From Leucaena leucocephala (Eukaryota; Streptophyta; Magnoliopsida; Fabales; Fabaceae), in the NCBI GenBank assembly GCA_037074615.1, contig CM073518.1:20908501-20972500 (forward strand): a DNA stretch of 64,000 nt, read 5' to 3'. Every line of letters starts with the position of its first letter. The first letter of the stretch is position 1. Below the pieces are notes generated by a model. That model had not been told where the DNA came from, ran no database searches, and saw nothing but the letters and a program-made list of their open reading frames with translations. Shown here piece after piece: positions 34,200-47,688 of this stretch. A program made the translations under genes and the position numbers.

Positions 34200-35037
34200 T
34201 TTAAAAAGTGTGTGTTGTGTGTGTGTTTTTCAATATATTTATACCGTGATTGCGTTATGATGTATTTTTTAAATAATATATTTTAATTTACTTGAAAGCA
34301 AACTAACTGCGGCTAAAATAGCAAAAAGCAAGAGAAATAATTATAAAATATCATGTTAACTGAATTTTATATAACAACTCAGACACATAAAAAAATCACA
34401 ATTTATTTTATTTTAAAAAAAAATAAATATTTAAAGTTAAAAAAAAATAAAAACTCATCTAAATTAAATTAAAATATTTATTTAAAAAAAATATTATTTT
34501 TTTGATATGAGTCATCGGCTAATTAAGATTAAAATATATTAAATTATTATATGTTAATAAGTATTTCTCCATAAAGCTATTACTCTTTTTTATTCGTTAT
34601 AGTAGTCCCACCCAATAAAATAATGGTGTAAGATTATTTTAACGGTTTTGAGTTGTTTGCTCTCATTTTCAAAGTTTATTATGGGTAGTTTAAGCATATG
34701 GTGTTTGGGTGGGTAAAAATTTATGGATATTATTACACCTTTAATTTATCTACCACTAACAAAAAAGTCAGTCTAGTTTTCAATGAATTTTTTTACTGAA
34801 AATTTCGTCCTCAGAATATTTACTTCAAACGTGTCTCTAAAAGTTCATAATACTCCTTTTGATGTGTGCATAACTTACCTTAAGACTAGCTAAATCCAAT
34901 ATCAAAGCACCCCACCATTAAATCATAGACTAACTATACAAGAGCTTGTGTGTAAAAACGCTTCTACAACTTCATACTATTTCCAGCATACAGAAATTTC
35001 ATCTTCTAGAAAAGATTGTTGCTTTTAGAATACTTTA
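34200..35037. other. AT-rich intergenic region, no gene seen
   Basis: Low-complexity A/T tracts separate the b561-derived ORF from the 3' end of the ZIP gene; the last few hundred bases are probably that gene's 3' UTR. Confidence 0.45.
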
Positions 35038-37081
35038 TCAGGTGTCCCAGATCATGACAACTGCTATAACTCCCATGCCCAACAAAACAGCAAGAAACTT
35101 GAATCTTGGTGTGTCAACCTTGGTAGGGTTTTGAGGTATGTATCCCTTTGCCAACAGATGGTTTATTGACACATAAATGAACACCCCACAAGCCAGACCC
35201 ATTGATATGGCGAAGATCCAGTCCGCGACGGGGCCTTCAGTGGTGGCATCGATTATGATTCCGATGGCGACACCGATGGGGCTGGAGATGGCGAAGGCGA
35301 AAGCATAAGCCGCGCAGGATAGTAAGGGACGGTTTGGGATCATCCTGAGGAGGGCTATGCCCATGGCTATGGCTGCAAATATCTTGTGCAGAGAGATTGT
35401 CCATAGAGCTTTCCATGCATCACCTTTTGTCTCTGCAACTCCAATTGCTATGCCCTCAAATACAGAATGGAAACAAAGCGCAATTATCAGCAATATGGTG
35501 TCTCCAAGTGAACTGGCGGATGTCAAAGCAGGGTTTGCAATGTTGTGAGCATGGACCTGTTAAGAAGAAGAACCTACTGTTAGGTGCAAGATGATGAAAA
35601 GGACTAAATAAAACAAGCAATGATTTATTGAATTTGAACCATTTTTTGCAAGCTTTACACTAGAAAATTTATAAGGTAACAGAGTCCAACCAGCAACAGT
35701 GATTATATATCTTTACTAGCTTAGTTTAGTACATCAAAAGTAAAAGAAATCTTGACACTGTTTTATAAAAGGTATGATTTGGTCTTTGGAGTACTTTTTG
35801 TCATATATAAACTCATATATGGTAGTATATTAATAAGATTCTAGTTGAGCCAGAAATAAATTATAATAAAGTTACATGTAAAGAATAATCACAAGTATCT
35901 TATTTCATGGACCTGGTACCCAATTTTTAATATGGGTTTTATCTTCTGGACACATTCTCCTTGTTTTCAGATAGGACCCATCAGGTTAAGCAGTTTTTAA
36001 GACTCATAATCAGGTTTAGCCTTGATGCAAGGATGATTTTTGTTAAGCAAACACTTAATTGGTATATTTCTAACCTGGTGCTGTTGTGATTGTGAAGTTA
36101 GACCATTGTTGCTTCCTTTGTCTGCCTCAGACCCTATAAACCAGAAAGAAAACTAGGACATACAGATTTAGGTGAAAAAGAAAAAGAGGAAATAAAGGAT
36201 GTTACAGAGTTTCAAATTAAATCTTCTTGAATACTTGTTCCATTACAACTTGAATAGTAGAAGTCGTTCATTTGTCTTAAAAAAGAAGATAGTGAAATTG
36301 TATGCAAAACAAAACACAACCGTGGGTAAACAAGCAAAGCAACAATTGAAGACTGAATCATATGGAAATATTCAAAAGGAAGCCACCAAATTAACATATG
36401 TATGTATCCTGTAAATCAAATGAACTTAGTAACAGGTATTCATAGTTTCATCAGAAAATTTTGAATGTCTTGCAAACATTCAAAATTTCAAGAAAAATTG
36501 CAGTCTTCTAAAATATTCAAACAGCACAAAAACCCACACCACTGAGAAACAAGTGATAGTCTGAAACAGTAAAAATACCAACCTCGAAGCTCAACATCAG
36601 CTCCAACGCCATTGCTATTACTGCTCCGCTTAGCAAAGATGGAGGCAATCACACAATCAGCCATCATAGTGATCAAATAGCCCGAACATGCCAACATGAA
36701 GGCGAAGGGATACTCTCTCTTAGTCAAATCCTCGAACGTCTCGTTGGCATCGCTCAGAAAATGCATCATTGCAGTACCCAGAAACACACCCCCAGCAAAC
36801 TGAGTCCCCAAAACCAAGAACCCCTCATTCCATTTCAACACATAAGGTGAAACCCCAGCAATGAACGTGGCAAAGAATATTATAATCAAACACCAAATCT
36901 TCACCAGAATCAAGGGTCGTGATCGCAGATCGTGATGTTCTCCTTCAGATCCCCCGGCATCATCATCGACGCCGACGCCGTCGCCGTCGTCGTCATGGTG
37001 GCCGCTGTGGGCGGAAACAGAGAACACCAGAAGAAGAAGGAAGAACAGAGAGAACAGCAAGAAGCGGAGAAATCGATACAT
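35038..37081 (-). CDS. ZIP family zinc/iron transporter (ZIP2/ZIP11-like, three exons)
   Basis: Exons 37081-36583, 36133-36075 and 35556-35038 join in frame to 358 residues. ZIP proteins move zinc or other divalent metals into the cytosol. A signal peptide (about 1-24) is followed by a His/Asp-rich, probably metal-binding stretch (AHSGHHDDDGDG). Eight membrane helices are expected: three before the variable loop (LGTQFAGGVFLGTAMMHFLSD in helix 2) and five after. The loop is short and poor in histidine (SQSQQHQVHAHN). Helix 4 carries HSVFEG (H216, E220) and helix 5 SLHK (H243), the intramembrane metal site. The C-terminus VVMIWDT matches ZIP2. The exon 1 donor is GTTGGT; the nearby GTATTT would introduce a stop, which decides the boundary. 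No defect seen. Confidence 0.95.
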
Positions 37082-37299
37082 TGGGAAAAACCCAAGAAAA
37101 TTTTAAACAGCAGAAACACAGATAAGATTTCCATGGAGGACTCAGGCAATTTATATGGGAATCTGGGTCAAGGGGTTTTGGAGGCTTGTGAATTGCCAGC
37201 AGGTAGAATTTTGTACTGCATCAGAGATTGAAAGAGAAAGAGAGTGTACTGCGTGAAGAATACGAGATTGAATGAATGTGTACTACAAAGTTATTATAG

Positions 37300-39272
37300 A
37301 GAAGGAATTTCCAAATTTCAGATTAGGTGGGTCCAGTTTGATGTAATCAACCAACCAAGCACCCCAACCCAGGTCGTTGATTCCGTCAAGGTGTCAAACT
37401 GATCGAAATAGCAAAGATTTTTTTACCTGAAACTGATTGCAAATTAATTAAAAAACATTAAAGCGTTCCATATACTTCAAACAAATTGTTCTTTCCGTTT
37501 ATTGATCGGTTCATGAACGAAATAAATAATTGCATTTTTCTAATCACATGTATGTGAAAGTCCCATCATATTTATCGGCTACAAGTTAATACTTAAATTT
37601 TGATGGACGAGCGATGTGACTTGAATGGGAATTATTTGCAAATAGATCAAGTGACTACTCTTTTTTCAAAAAAAAAAAAAAGAAATTGAGAAAAAATTCA
37701 TAATTAAAAGTTTTACGGATGAAAATGACGTGATACGTAAAAATTATTAATAATTTATAAATTGTGTACACATAGGGATGAGATATGAGATAAAGGGAAA
37801 ATGAGAAAGTATGATCTTACTAAGTCTGATATTTTATTATTTACAAGTTATTTAGATTTATCTTTATTTTATTGTTATTATTTTAGGATTCTTATTAGGA
37901 TTCGTATGTTATTAGTATTATTATTAATTATTCATATAAATGGTGTTGGGATTGTCATGAGACTGATTTCTCTTTAAATTCTTTCTTGTATATGCCTCTT
38001 CTTTCTCGCTCTACCTCTTCCCTCTATTTCTTCTCTGTTATGGCTAATATCTCCCCTTTCTCATTTTGTTTTGCATCACATAGTATCGGTATTTGAACTA
38101 CTAATACTCTAATTTAGATTATTCTTATTAGAAAAAAAATTCAGGAGGAGACTTTTCTCTAATTTTTCTTTACTTTCACGCGGTTCGAGCAATCAATGAA
38201 TCCTTGTTTCAAGTTGTTGTGCATGTAACACATTGTGACCTCATGCCTACAATATTGGATAGCTTCGAGGTAGAAGCGGTAGAACTGCGGTTTATAGGGT
38301 GAGGGGATATTTCATGGGTTGATAATGACTCCATTGATTACAACTGTTCTCATAAAAGCATTGTGCACAATTCAACACCCTACCATTAATTTGGAAAAAG
38401 ACATTCATATAAAAATAAACTTCTCAAAAAGAAAAAGAATCTGCAACTCATAATATTACTACCTCTAACTTTTAATATAAAATTTAAATATATTAAAAAA
38501 ATTATTATTTATAATAATTATATATTAATTTCTTTAAAATATTCCCTTCAAACATATACTTTTAAACTATCCTTAATATATACAATTATATAATAATACT
38601 TTGAAAAGAATTATAATTTTAAGAGACAATATATTAAGATTTTAAAATTATGATTAAAATAAACTTTCTACCTAACTTTTATATTTAAGATTAGAGGGAG
38701 TGCTAAATTATTATTTTGTGACGATGAACTCTCCAATCTCCTCGTTGTTCGTCCTGTAGTTGGTCGTGTGACTTGAAATTTTATCAAGCCCCCATATACG
38801 ACTACTAACTACTAACCACCAACCACCTGTAGTATTCTCTTTATAATATGCTTGTGTTTTGTGTGTTACATAATCAAATACCCGACAAAGTCCTATGTAG
38901 ACCCGTTTTATAGACACATTTGAGAGATAAATACCACTGAAAGTTCTCAGAATTGAATTACTACTATATAATTTGCAAAACGTTTGAGAACGTTCCGATC
39001 TCAAACTAGATCTGACTTTGAGCTGTAGAATTCAAGTTGATAGATGGGTAATCCAAAACCTGGGTCATCAACAATAGGTGCTTTTTCAGCAAACACTGGT
39101 TAGTGTCAAAAATGGATTATTCCAGATTCACGGAAAACAACCTATATTTCTCTATTTCTTAGACGTTCAAATTGACATAATGACAATCCTTGGTGAATAA
39201 GTTTGCTATGAAACTCTCATCATAGTCTCCTCATTTTCCCAGGCCGAATTATCCGCTTTGGTGTTAAAGGCA
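37300..39272. other. Intergenic region with an LTR-like remnant
   Basis: The first 100 bases are the ZIP promoter (TATAATAA on the minus strand near 37292-37299). At about 37780-38078 a segment rises to a TATA-like TCATATAAATGG, then a pyrimidine-rich run, and ends CATCACA followed by TAGTATCGG, which resembles a degraded initiator-Met primer-binding site (TGGTATCAG). This looks like a decayed Copia LTR. The rest is AT-rich without a gene. Confidence 0.4.
37780..38078 (+). repeat. Candidate degraded solo LTR with primer-site remnant
   Basis: Internal TATA-like motif, pyrimidine-rich tract and terminal ACA followed by TAGTATCGGTATTTGAAC, similar in layout to plant Copia LTR plus primer-binding site. 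The left end is not defined and no target duplication is visible. Confidence 0.3.
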
Positions 39273-42200
39273 TCAATGTCTCCAAAAACCACGCTTCTGT
39301 CCTTGCATTCTCCTTGCATCATTCATTTGGATGAGCAAAATAATCAAAAAATGTAAACAAGAAAAATGTTACTGGAATAACCTCAAAGTCATAGAAATTT
39401 CCCCATCCCTGAATAAGGAGGACAACGAGGTAATAGTTAAACAAAGGTTAAAGACGTATTGAAATGTTACCTTTGATGCTCTTTGGACCGTCTAATGAAT
39501 TCAGTTGGAATATCAAATCCTTGATAAGATGCTAACACTGGCCTTATATCAGCCGGACTGCTTCGGGCAACAACTGCGAATGATAATGGAGGGCATCATG
39601 CCGTTTTGGTCAGCATAAAAAAGTCAACAATAACTTCACACGTGATTTCATTAACGTATCTTGTGAAAGTGCTTACACTCAAGGAATGGTATAAAATCCA
39701 AAAGAGCCGTGTCTTCGTTATCATTTTGCATCCAGGCCTTAATAGGGACACAGTTCTCATGTTGAATGCAACTTTCCAAAGCATGGCCGCTCAAATAAAG
39801 AACTTTTCGAGGATCTCTGTTTAGCTTTGACAGGTCCTGCCGGGCAAGAGAACAAATAAGACACAGTCCAATTCCAACTCTTAAAATGATACTTCTATTC
39901 AACACAAGTGTCCATGAACTCAAAACATCATGTTACTTTATACTGGCCTCCCCTGTGCTTCAACGTGCCAAACAATACTACAAGTTAAAAGTGCCATAAT
40001 TCCCTTATTAATGAACTACACTAACACTGCATATGCATTACCTAATAACTCAATAACTTCAATTAACTGGATCTAGTATCAAGACACTAACTCAGTTCTT
40101 CACCATGACAAATTATGGAAAATTTTCTTCTGTAATAAACTTCTAAGATAACTTCCTGTAATCAATATGATGAAGTAATCAATATGATAAAGACATATCA
40201 TGCTAAGCACCAAATGTTTAAATTTTTAACTGATGCTAAGAAAAATACAGGTGACACCAACATAAGAGTCAGCGGGCATGTAATTTGGAAAAAAGGGTAA
40301 CTGACCCAGAAACTAGGCCATATAAGAAAAATAATCCATCAAGCTTCAATCTGAGGTATCTACTACTGTATGAAGTCCTAGATACAAAATTGAAGGTTCA
40401 GGCTCTGAGACATTGAAGATTCCTAAATCAATTGACCCAAGGAAATCCAGAATGAAGGAAAAAAATATATAACCGAAAAGAGAATAAGATAAACATACTC
40501 TATGATGCTTTCCATCCTGATACTTGGTAGCTGGCCTTGACAGCCTGTATCTTATGCAGTGCTTGGTATCCAGCCTATCAAGAACAGGGTCTACAAACTG
40601 CAAGAAACAAGAGTAAAGCATATTAATACTCAAGGAATAATGATAAGCATTCATTCAGAATAAGGAACAATTATAACAAAGACGGAGTACCATATTTTGT
40701 TCATCAGTATACACCACAATTTCATAAAACTGTGCTAGATGCTCCAAGAAAGCATCAATTCCAGGTCGTTTGAAAGTCTGCCAGCCTGTATCCCTCTTCA
40801 CATGACAAAGAAAAAGAATACAATGCTCAATATTGACCTTACGCACTTTTGATAAATATGAAGCAGTATCATGGTAATAAGGGATCAAGAACTTGCGTAC
40901 AACGTGTAAATCATTGCTTAAATTCTGGCATTACCAAATCATACAGCCAGCATATAAGATTTATTGACTTATTTCTACCAAAAAGCGTTATAACTATCTA
41001 CAGTCCATGCCATACCGTCCAGGTATAGTGAATTAGGGTCTCATTGAGATCAAGAACGAGTGTAAACACATGTTGCTCCTGAGGAAGCAAATCTGGAAGA
41101 AGCTTATCTGAGTATGGTTCTGTATAACTCTAAAATGTAGCAAGAGCAAGGTATTAAAATAAATGAAGGGAAAAAATTAGCAGGAATATGAAGGATCAAA
41201 TAGAAAATCAGAGGAAATATATGCACTTACCTGAACCTGTTCCTCTATAAGCCTTCTTGCATCCAAGTACAGTTCTATTGCTTTAGCAGGCACTGAGATG
41301 TTATGGAAAAAAGAACCAGCATGGTGTCAATATTAACTACACATGTAAAAAGCAATTAAAACATAAACCAACAGATACGCTATTATTTAGTCATCTGCAG
41401 CCATGAGAAATAAATTATTACATCAACCAGAAAATGAAACTGGGAGACAGATAAAAAAAAAATATAACCCACGCAGATATATAATGAATTGTTTAGTGAC
41501 AAAACAATAGTATCATTTGACAGAGGAGGCCAATGCAATTACAGTAGCAAGTAGCAAAACAGGATCTTTGTGATAGAGCATATAGCTTTTGAGTGATTGG
41601 CTAGAAAGCTGAAGCTTTAGGATTACACCAACTTGATACAAGATTTAAGTGCTTCACAGAAACTTTTCACTACCCAACTTGATCTTTGGAACTGAAACCA
41701 CGCTGCTGCTGGTGTATTAACAATAGAGAGAGAGCACGATAGTGAAAGTAAGAGGTTTGAGCTGATACTTTAGCATACACTTCTATGCTTAGAGCTGAAA
41801 GCATCCTAGTTAGCTAGCTTATATCCATAAAAGTATTCAAGTAAATCTAGTCAACCAGTTCAGTGCTTCTCTTCGTGAACGATTTTATATATTTTTGTTT
41901 AAAAATGCAGCATATTCAGCCAGCAATAGGAAAAAACCAGAGGATTCCATTTAAACAGGAACAAACATTTTTTTATTCAAAGGAGAAGGTAAGAGATCAA
42001 TTTGAAGGGTGTAATGTACATAATGTAGCTCATGAATTCACCTGTCATTGCAGTTGAATATAGCAATTGCTGAAATTTCTGCACAATATAGCAATTTGGA
42101 CCAGCACATGTCAACCGACTAATTTTATGGTGTATAAAAACAAATATGGAGGAGGCTGAAGAAATAATGATATGTACCACACCAAAACAAGCTGAAGTCC

Positions 42201-43442
42201 AAAACTTCACAAAAGTGAGGCACTCAAGAATAAAGATGTGAATGTCCATATCTAAGAGCATTGAAGAAAATAGATAATCTGAAGAACTTACTAAAAGTCC
42301 TCATGCTCAATGAGCAGAGAAGCATGACAGAGAACTGTCTAGCTATTCAAATCAAGAGTAACAGTTAGAACCGGTCAATTATGAGTTTTTAGGCTGAATC
42401 CTTATGAATAAAACTAACTACATGGTTCCTCCATTCATCTAAATTTAGCCCAATACCTTCTAATATAGCTTCACCAATAAACTCAGATCCCAGTCAACCA
42501 AACGCATTTACAATTCACAAGTAGAAACCTCTATCTGGCGTTACTGAACCCTTTTTGATAAAATATAAGAGAAAATCTGGTAAATAGAATACATTATGTG
42601 TAAGTAAAACACATACCACCGAACAGAATATTGATTAAATGGGCCAAAAATAATCATATGCACAAAAGGTAATGCACTCAGTCAATCAGGAAGAAACAAG
42701 TCATCTCAGTTAATGGTCGGCAAAACTTATTCAAGCATTGAAACATAAATATTAGTTGGAAAGATATTACGTACTAATCATGTAGTGCATGCTAAAAAGG
42801 GGAAAGACAGAGTCACAGAACAAGCAAATTCGATAGAATGTCAAGCCACATTCAGGAGAACTCACATCGAGCGCAGTGGCATTTTCGCCTGCACTGTACT
42901 TCACTGATTCGCGGAGAGACTTCGTTTTTTCTTCAATTTCATCCAAACTGTAAGCTGCAAAATTCCAAGGCTTTCCAATTTTCAGTCTAGAAGACATAAG
43001 ATATCAACCGGCAGTAATACGATGTTAAGAACACCGCGATCACGCTTAAATGAAAGCGCAGGTTAAGCATACATATCATACAAAACCGAGTTCAAGACTA
43101 ATAACATTTACATTTCCCAAACAAAAAACTAGACTCCAAGATGACCGAGACACATTCAATAACACCAGTGATACCAAAATTACAAGTACAGTGATAACAA
43201 CAAGGAGAAAAAATCGAACCATATGTGGCGTAACCAGCTGCAGCGGTGGTTCCTGTGAGCGTAGCGGCAAGGGCGAACTTGAGGAAATTCCAGCCTGGCT
43301 TCGTCGAACTCACATCGGATTCCGGAGAGGCGGAAGAGAGCGGCTCCTTAGGAGCACTGGAAGCCGCGACGGAGCATAGAGGGCGCCCATTGCGCTTCGA
43401 TAGGAAGTTAATAGCACGCGATCCGAGAACCCTCAAAGACAT
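39273..43442 (-). CDS. TIM50: Mitochondrial import inner membrane translocase subunit TIM50 (ten exons)
   Basis: Exons 43442-43220, 42954-42866, 42078-42042, 41292-41231, 41129-41016, 40795-40691, 40597-40499, 39836-39677, 39573-39471 and 39312-39273 join in frame to 343 residues. TIM50 is the presequence receptor of the TIM23 complex. A basic leader without acidic residues (MSLRVLGSRAINFLSKRNGR) is a good mitochondrial presequence. One membrane helix (about 53-74) is followed by the intermembrane-space FCP1-like domain: HVFTLVLDLNETL, WQTFKRPGIDAFLEHLAQFYEIVVYT, LDTKHCIRYRLSR, KLNRDPRKVLYLSG, EDTALLDFIPFLE and SSPADIRPVLASY. The phosphatase motif is DLNET (D164, N166); the second aspartate needed for catalysis is absent, as I recall for plant TIM50. 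Exon 3 is only 37 nt. Exon 6 start could shift slightly. The ATG at 43442 was chosen because the presequence starts there. Confidence 0.94.
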
Positions 43443-44856
43443 GTCGTGGTCTTTGTTTGATCTGCGACAACAAGAGCTGGGGTTTCTGGTAGGGTTTTGC
43501 AGAGGGACGAAACAAGGCGTGTTTGGGCCTTGGGGTTGGGGACGACGCCACCGGCTTAAGGCATGTTTGGAGGCGGTTAGGCTAGTTCTGGAGTAGGAAT
43601 AAGGAAAACCGCTGTTAGGCTTCATCTGATTGGGCTGTTCCGTTCCGCCACTTAGGCCCAATTATACAACTTTATTTGGGCCCTAGCTACGGATCAACCT
43701 ATGAAGTACAGTTTAGTAGCTAGGAGAGGCACCCACTCGCTAACAATATCTCAAACAATATTACTTCCAATAAAATAATATATATTCAGAAAATAAATGT
43801 TAGTTTATTTTATAAAAAAAATTAGTTAGATTTTTTTGTTAATGAAAAAAATTAAGAAGAAATAAAATTATAATATTACCAATAGGGTTGGGTCTCATAA
43901 GGGGTTAGTTTCACATAACGTGAAGAACCTAAATTTAAACCCCTGCTAAAAGAAATGTTTAAATTTAATTCTTGATAATAATTTCCTCCAATGTATAGAT
44001 ACATATGCTTAGAAAAAACTCGGATTTTACTCTTGCGTGCAGTTTACAAAATTATTTAACCTTCCAAACAATGTCTCTTTCTTTATAATTCTTCATTTTT
44101 TTTGTATAAAAAATTTGGAAAAGGGTTAGGCTCACCCACGATCTAAGGACATGGCGAAATCTTCCTTTCTCCTAGGCGATACTAATGTCAGGTAGGACGA
44201 GCTGTCTATTACCTTCAGACGTAAACCTAGGCACCCAAGAGTTAAGATATCTTCCTAAGCATCACGACTGAAACTACAAGTAGTATTCCCTAGAGATCGA
44301 ACATGTTCTAAATAGTCGTATGTCTCACCCCTTCGTCAGTTGAACTCACGGATGATATATATTCTATGGAGATGTGAGTGAGTTAGAAATTCAAAATCCA
44401 ATCATTTATTCATTTAAAACTCAAATTTTGATACTCAACAACATTTTAGAATGAACCACTATCATGCCAAATATATATGAGGTATGGTGACTTTTGTTTT
44501 CATTAAATTTTTAAAAATAAGTAAATAATTTTTGTTTGAGCTAATTCGAAGCCCATTCTGTCCAAGTGTCCCTTGGCAATATCACAGAACATTCTAAAAC
44601 GATCCAAATGTACGGATAAATTAGAGAAATAAATAAATATCTGGAAAAATCAATCTTTATAATTTTAAATATATGTTGAAGGTATATTTTAGCTACATTA
44701 CAATGAAAAGGCAAATCATGGAGGTTGGAGGTACATGCACGTTCAAAACAGAAGAACAAAGAATGATGAATGTGAATAATTGTTAATTAAAAGCAATCAT
44801 TAATTCAATAATTGGCAAAACAATGTGAGCTGGGCGTTCAGAATGCAATACCACGT
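43443..44856. other. Upstream flank of TIM50 and intergenic sequence with a dispersed repeat
   Basis: The first 250 bases are GC-richer and probably hold the TIM50 promoter and leader. A segment at 44110-44345 (CTCACCCACGATCTAAGG, GCTGTCTATTACCTTCAGACG, ending GAACTCACGG) resembles 23165-23290. No gene recognised. Confidence 0.45.
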
Positions 44857-45598
44857 GTGTGTTTGGATTATGATTTCAGAATTAATTCTCACGCAAAACC
44901 ACAGTTTTAATATTTTTGAACCAAACACCTATTTTTCCTGCAAAATTAATTTTGGAAGAAAACCATGGTTTTGCTTACAAAACCATGATTTTGCCATAAT
45001 CCAGCGCTGGGTTGATTTTTTGTAAAAAAAAGTGTACCGTTCTGGGAAATACTGAAACGCAGACTTTAGAGAATGTGAAAATGACATCCCTCACGTGATC
45101 TGGAAGGCTCTCAAGAAAATGGTCAATGACGGGGTCTTCCATTTCCATACCATTTTCATTTTCCAACCCACTATTATTTAGCATTTTTTTTAAAATAATT
45201 ATATAGATTTAAAATCAATCTTCTAAAAAATTTTCAACCCACTATTATTAATTTCTACGTACATAAATTAGTATATTAATTTTTAAATTATCCATATAAA
45301 TTTTAAATTAGAAAGTATTATTTTTAGTGTCGGGAAAAAATAAAAATTAAAGTGAATAGAGTTAATTTTTATTATACTCAAACTCAAAGCGTTGTAAATA
45401 TTATTTCTTAATCAATAAAATAAAAATATATACTTTACGTAATTATCATATTTATTTATGTCCTTTTTAGTAAATTGTCAATAGAAAATCAATTCTGCTA
45501 CTAATCATCCAAACATCTCCAGTTTTTAAAATTACTAATCTATTTTCTAGAATCTATTCTGCCTAAAATCTATTCTCCAAAAGCTAATCCAAACACAC
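44857..45598. mobile_element. MITE, 742 bp, with perfect 14 bp terminal inverted repeats
   Basis: GTGTGTTTGGATTA (44857-44870) and TAATCCAAACACAC (45585-45598) are exact inverted copies. The right 140 bp is, in reverse orientation, clearly similar to 8056-8200. No coding frame inside. The same terminal word at 8056-8069 shows a multi-copy family. Confidence 0.75.
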
Positions 45599-46545
45599 CC
45601 CACTGTCTACTTGCTACTCCTCTGGCCTATTTTGCTCTTCGTCAATATTATTATTATTTATATAAGTAAACTATTCCCTAATTTTTAAAAGCAGAATTCT
45701 ACATTATTATACCAAAGTTCTACCGTGGATGGTTACACATCCAGCATAATTCATAAGTATTTTTTTAAAATAAGTTATATTTTAAATAAGGAAAATTAAT
45801 ATTTTTTTGGTGTGAATACAATCCTTATATTCAATATTATTGACTAATACATAGTTAAGCATCATTAAATAGCAAGCCAAGGGGAGGTAATTTTTTTAAC
45901 ATATTTTTTTACAATACATTGCTCAAATTCGAGACCTTACTTCAAAGTTATAAAACACTCATTTTTTAATATAAAAATTTAATATGAAGGCCTCTGTATG
46001 TTTATTTAATAATATAATATATTTTATCTTAAATATTAATTTTTTTACATGAAATCCTTAATTAATTATAAAAGTTTCTAACTAGTTAATCAAACTCATC
46101 TAATTAATAATTTTTATTGAGGGTAATAATTTTGATATCTTATAAGAAATAATTAATTTTAACTAATTTTATTAATTTACATAAAATTTTTATTAAGCGC
46201 TTATAATACTAAAAAACTAATGAATTAGGGACGAAATTTAGCGACATAATTCTCGTTACTAATCAATTAAACAATTAGTAGCATTCTATTTTATGACAGA
46301 ATTATAAAATTCTGTCACCAATTCACTATTTTTTTTATAGTATAATTAGGACCAACAAGAGTAATTATTCCCACTTCATTTTGAACTGATTTTCGTTGTA
46401 ATTAATATTATCTCTAGAGAGTTCGTGGAAATCCTCAAAGAAAATGTACAAGTAGAATATGACACTTCGACACAAAAGCATAACCTTATATTTTTGTGGC
46501 CTAAATGATGTTGCAAGTGTCCCGTAGGAAGGGTTATAGGTAATG

Positions 46546-46577
<32 letters not shown>

Positions 46578-47100
46578 GTATATATAATGTTTGGTATGTG
46601 ATACAGAAGGTTTGCTTACGAATCAAGGCAGGGCATATGAGGGATAATCATGTAATTAATGTAAACAAGTTGTAGATATGTAGCGGTTTTTTATCTGACA
46701 GTTTATGGTTATAAATTAAGCGGCAATTAAATCTAATTATGCTTCTCTTTCAACAACTTATGGCTCTAGCTAATTACACCAATGCTTCTCCTTGAAAATG
46801 GCTTGTGATAATTGCTTGCGTTTTCGGGTGTATAACTTCCCTCATTAATTTCATATATGTGCCTTCTGATTTTGACACGTCATTTCTGAATTTTTTTTAT
46901 AGAAAATAATGTTTTAGTTAGAGTATTAAATGATGAGTTCTTAATCTGGAACAGTGTCGGTTTGTTTTTTTCTTTTTGACAAATGCATTAAGTATATTTG
47001 ATACATTTTTGGTAAAAAAACAAATTTGATACATTGATATCCAGAATATTTACAATAACAAGAGATTATATTATATGTGGATGATATACTAATATCTTAT
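45599..47100. other. Intergenic AT-rich region
   Basis: Around 46225-46320 the words GACGAAATTTAGCGACATAA and GACAGAATTATAAAATTCTGTC resemble the sub-terminal or gene-body repeats of degraded CACTA-type elements, weakly supported. A TA/TG microsatellite lies at 46541-46590. No gene seen. Confidence 0.4.
46541..46590. repeat. (TA)n microsatellite with TG interruptions
   Basis: Alternating TA run interrupted by GTA units. Confidence 0.9.
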
Positions 47101-47129
47101 AGTTTTATTTTGCCTTGATATTCAATCCA

Positions 47130-47540
47130 AGGATGGAAATGGGTCCAATTTTAGCTAAATAAGTTTGAGCCTATATAGAAACTTTTTTTAGACTTAGGCC
47201 TAAAACATTTTAAAAAGTATGCTTACAATATAGGTTTCTAAAAAATATTGTATTTCAAAATTTAAAAGCCTCGTAAGCTTTGAACCTACTAAAACTTATA
47301 TTTATATAAATTTTTAGTAGATTTTAAAGCTTATATATTTATAAATAGAAGGCTTTCCAGATCTATAGGCTTATAGTATAGGCTTTAGAAAAAAATAATT
47401 TATTAAATCAACATGCATACTTTTAAATAGGCCTAAAGTCTAACTTTTTTATTAAACAGGTCAGATTTTATTATTTTTTAACAGGGTCAGGCCACAAGCC
47501 CCTCTTAAAGGCTTAGCCTATTTGAACCCTCATTACCATG
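47130..47540. repeat. Dispersed repeat related to 8970-9475
   Basis: Carries AGCTAAATAAGTTTGAGCC, CTTTTTTTAGACTTAGGCC, GTATGCTTACAATATAGG and a closing GGCCACAAGCCCCTCTTAAAGG, similar in order to 8970-9475. Non-coding. Confidence 0.4.
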
Positions 47541-47688
47541 CATGTCTTGTAATTTGCCCATGAAAAGAAAAACAAAAAAACAGGGTCCTGCTAAGTTATG
47601 GGGTCTGGTGTCATACAAAATACATGCATAATTTATTTCAAAGTCTGATAAAATGATTGGGGTTTATCATTTGAAGGATTAAATTTGA

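Noticed and set aside
38711..39004. A 97-residue minus-strand frame
   Set aside because: No similarity to a known family; lies in AT-rich intergenic DNA without promoter or splice context.
43910..43960. tRNA-like B-box word near AACCTAAATTTAAACCCC
   Set aside because: No cloverleaf could be built around it; at most a dispersed repeat fragment.
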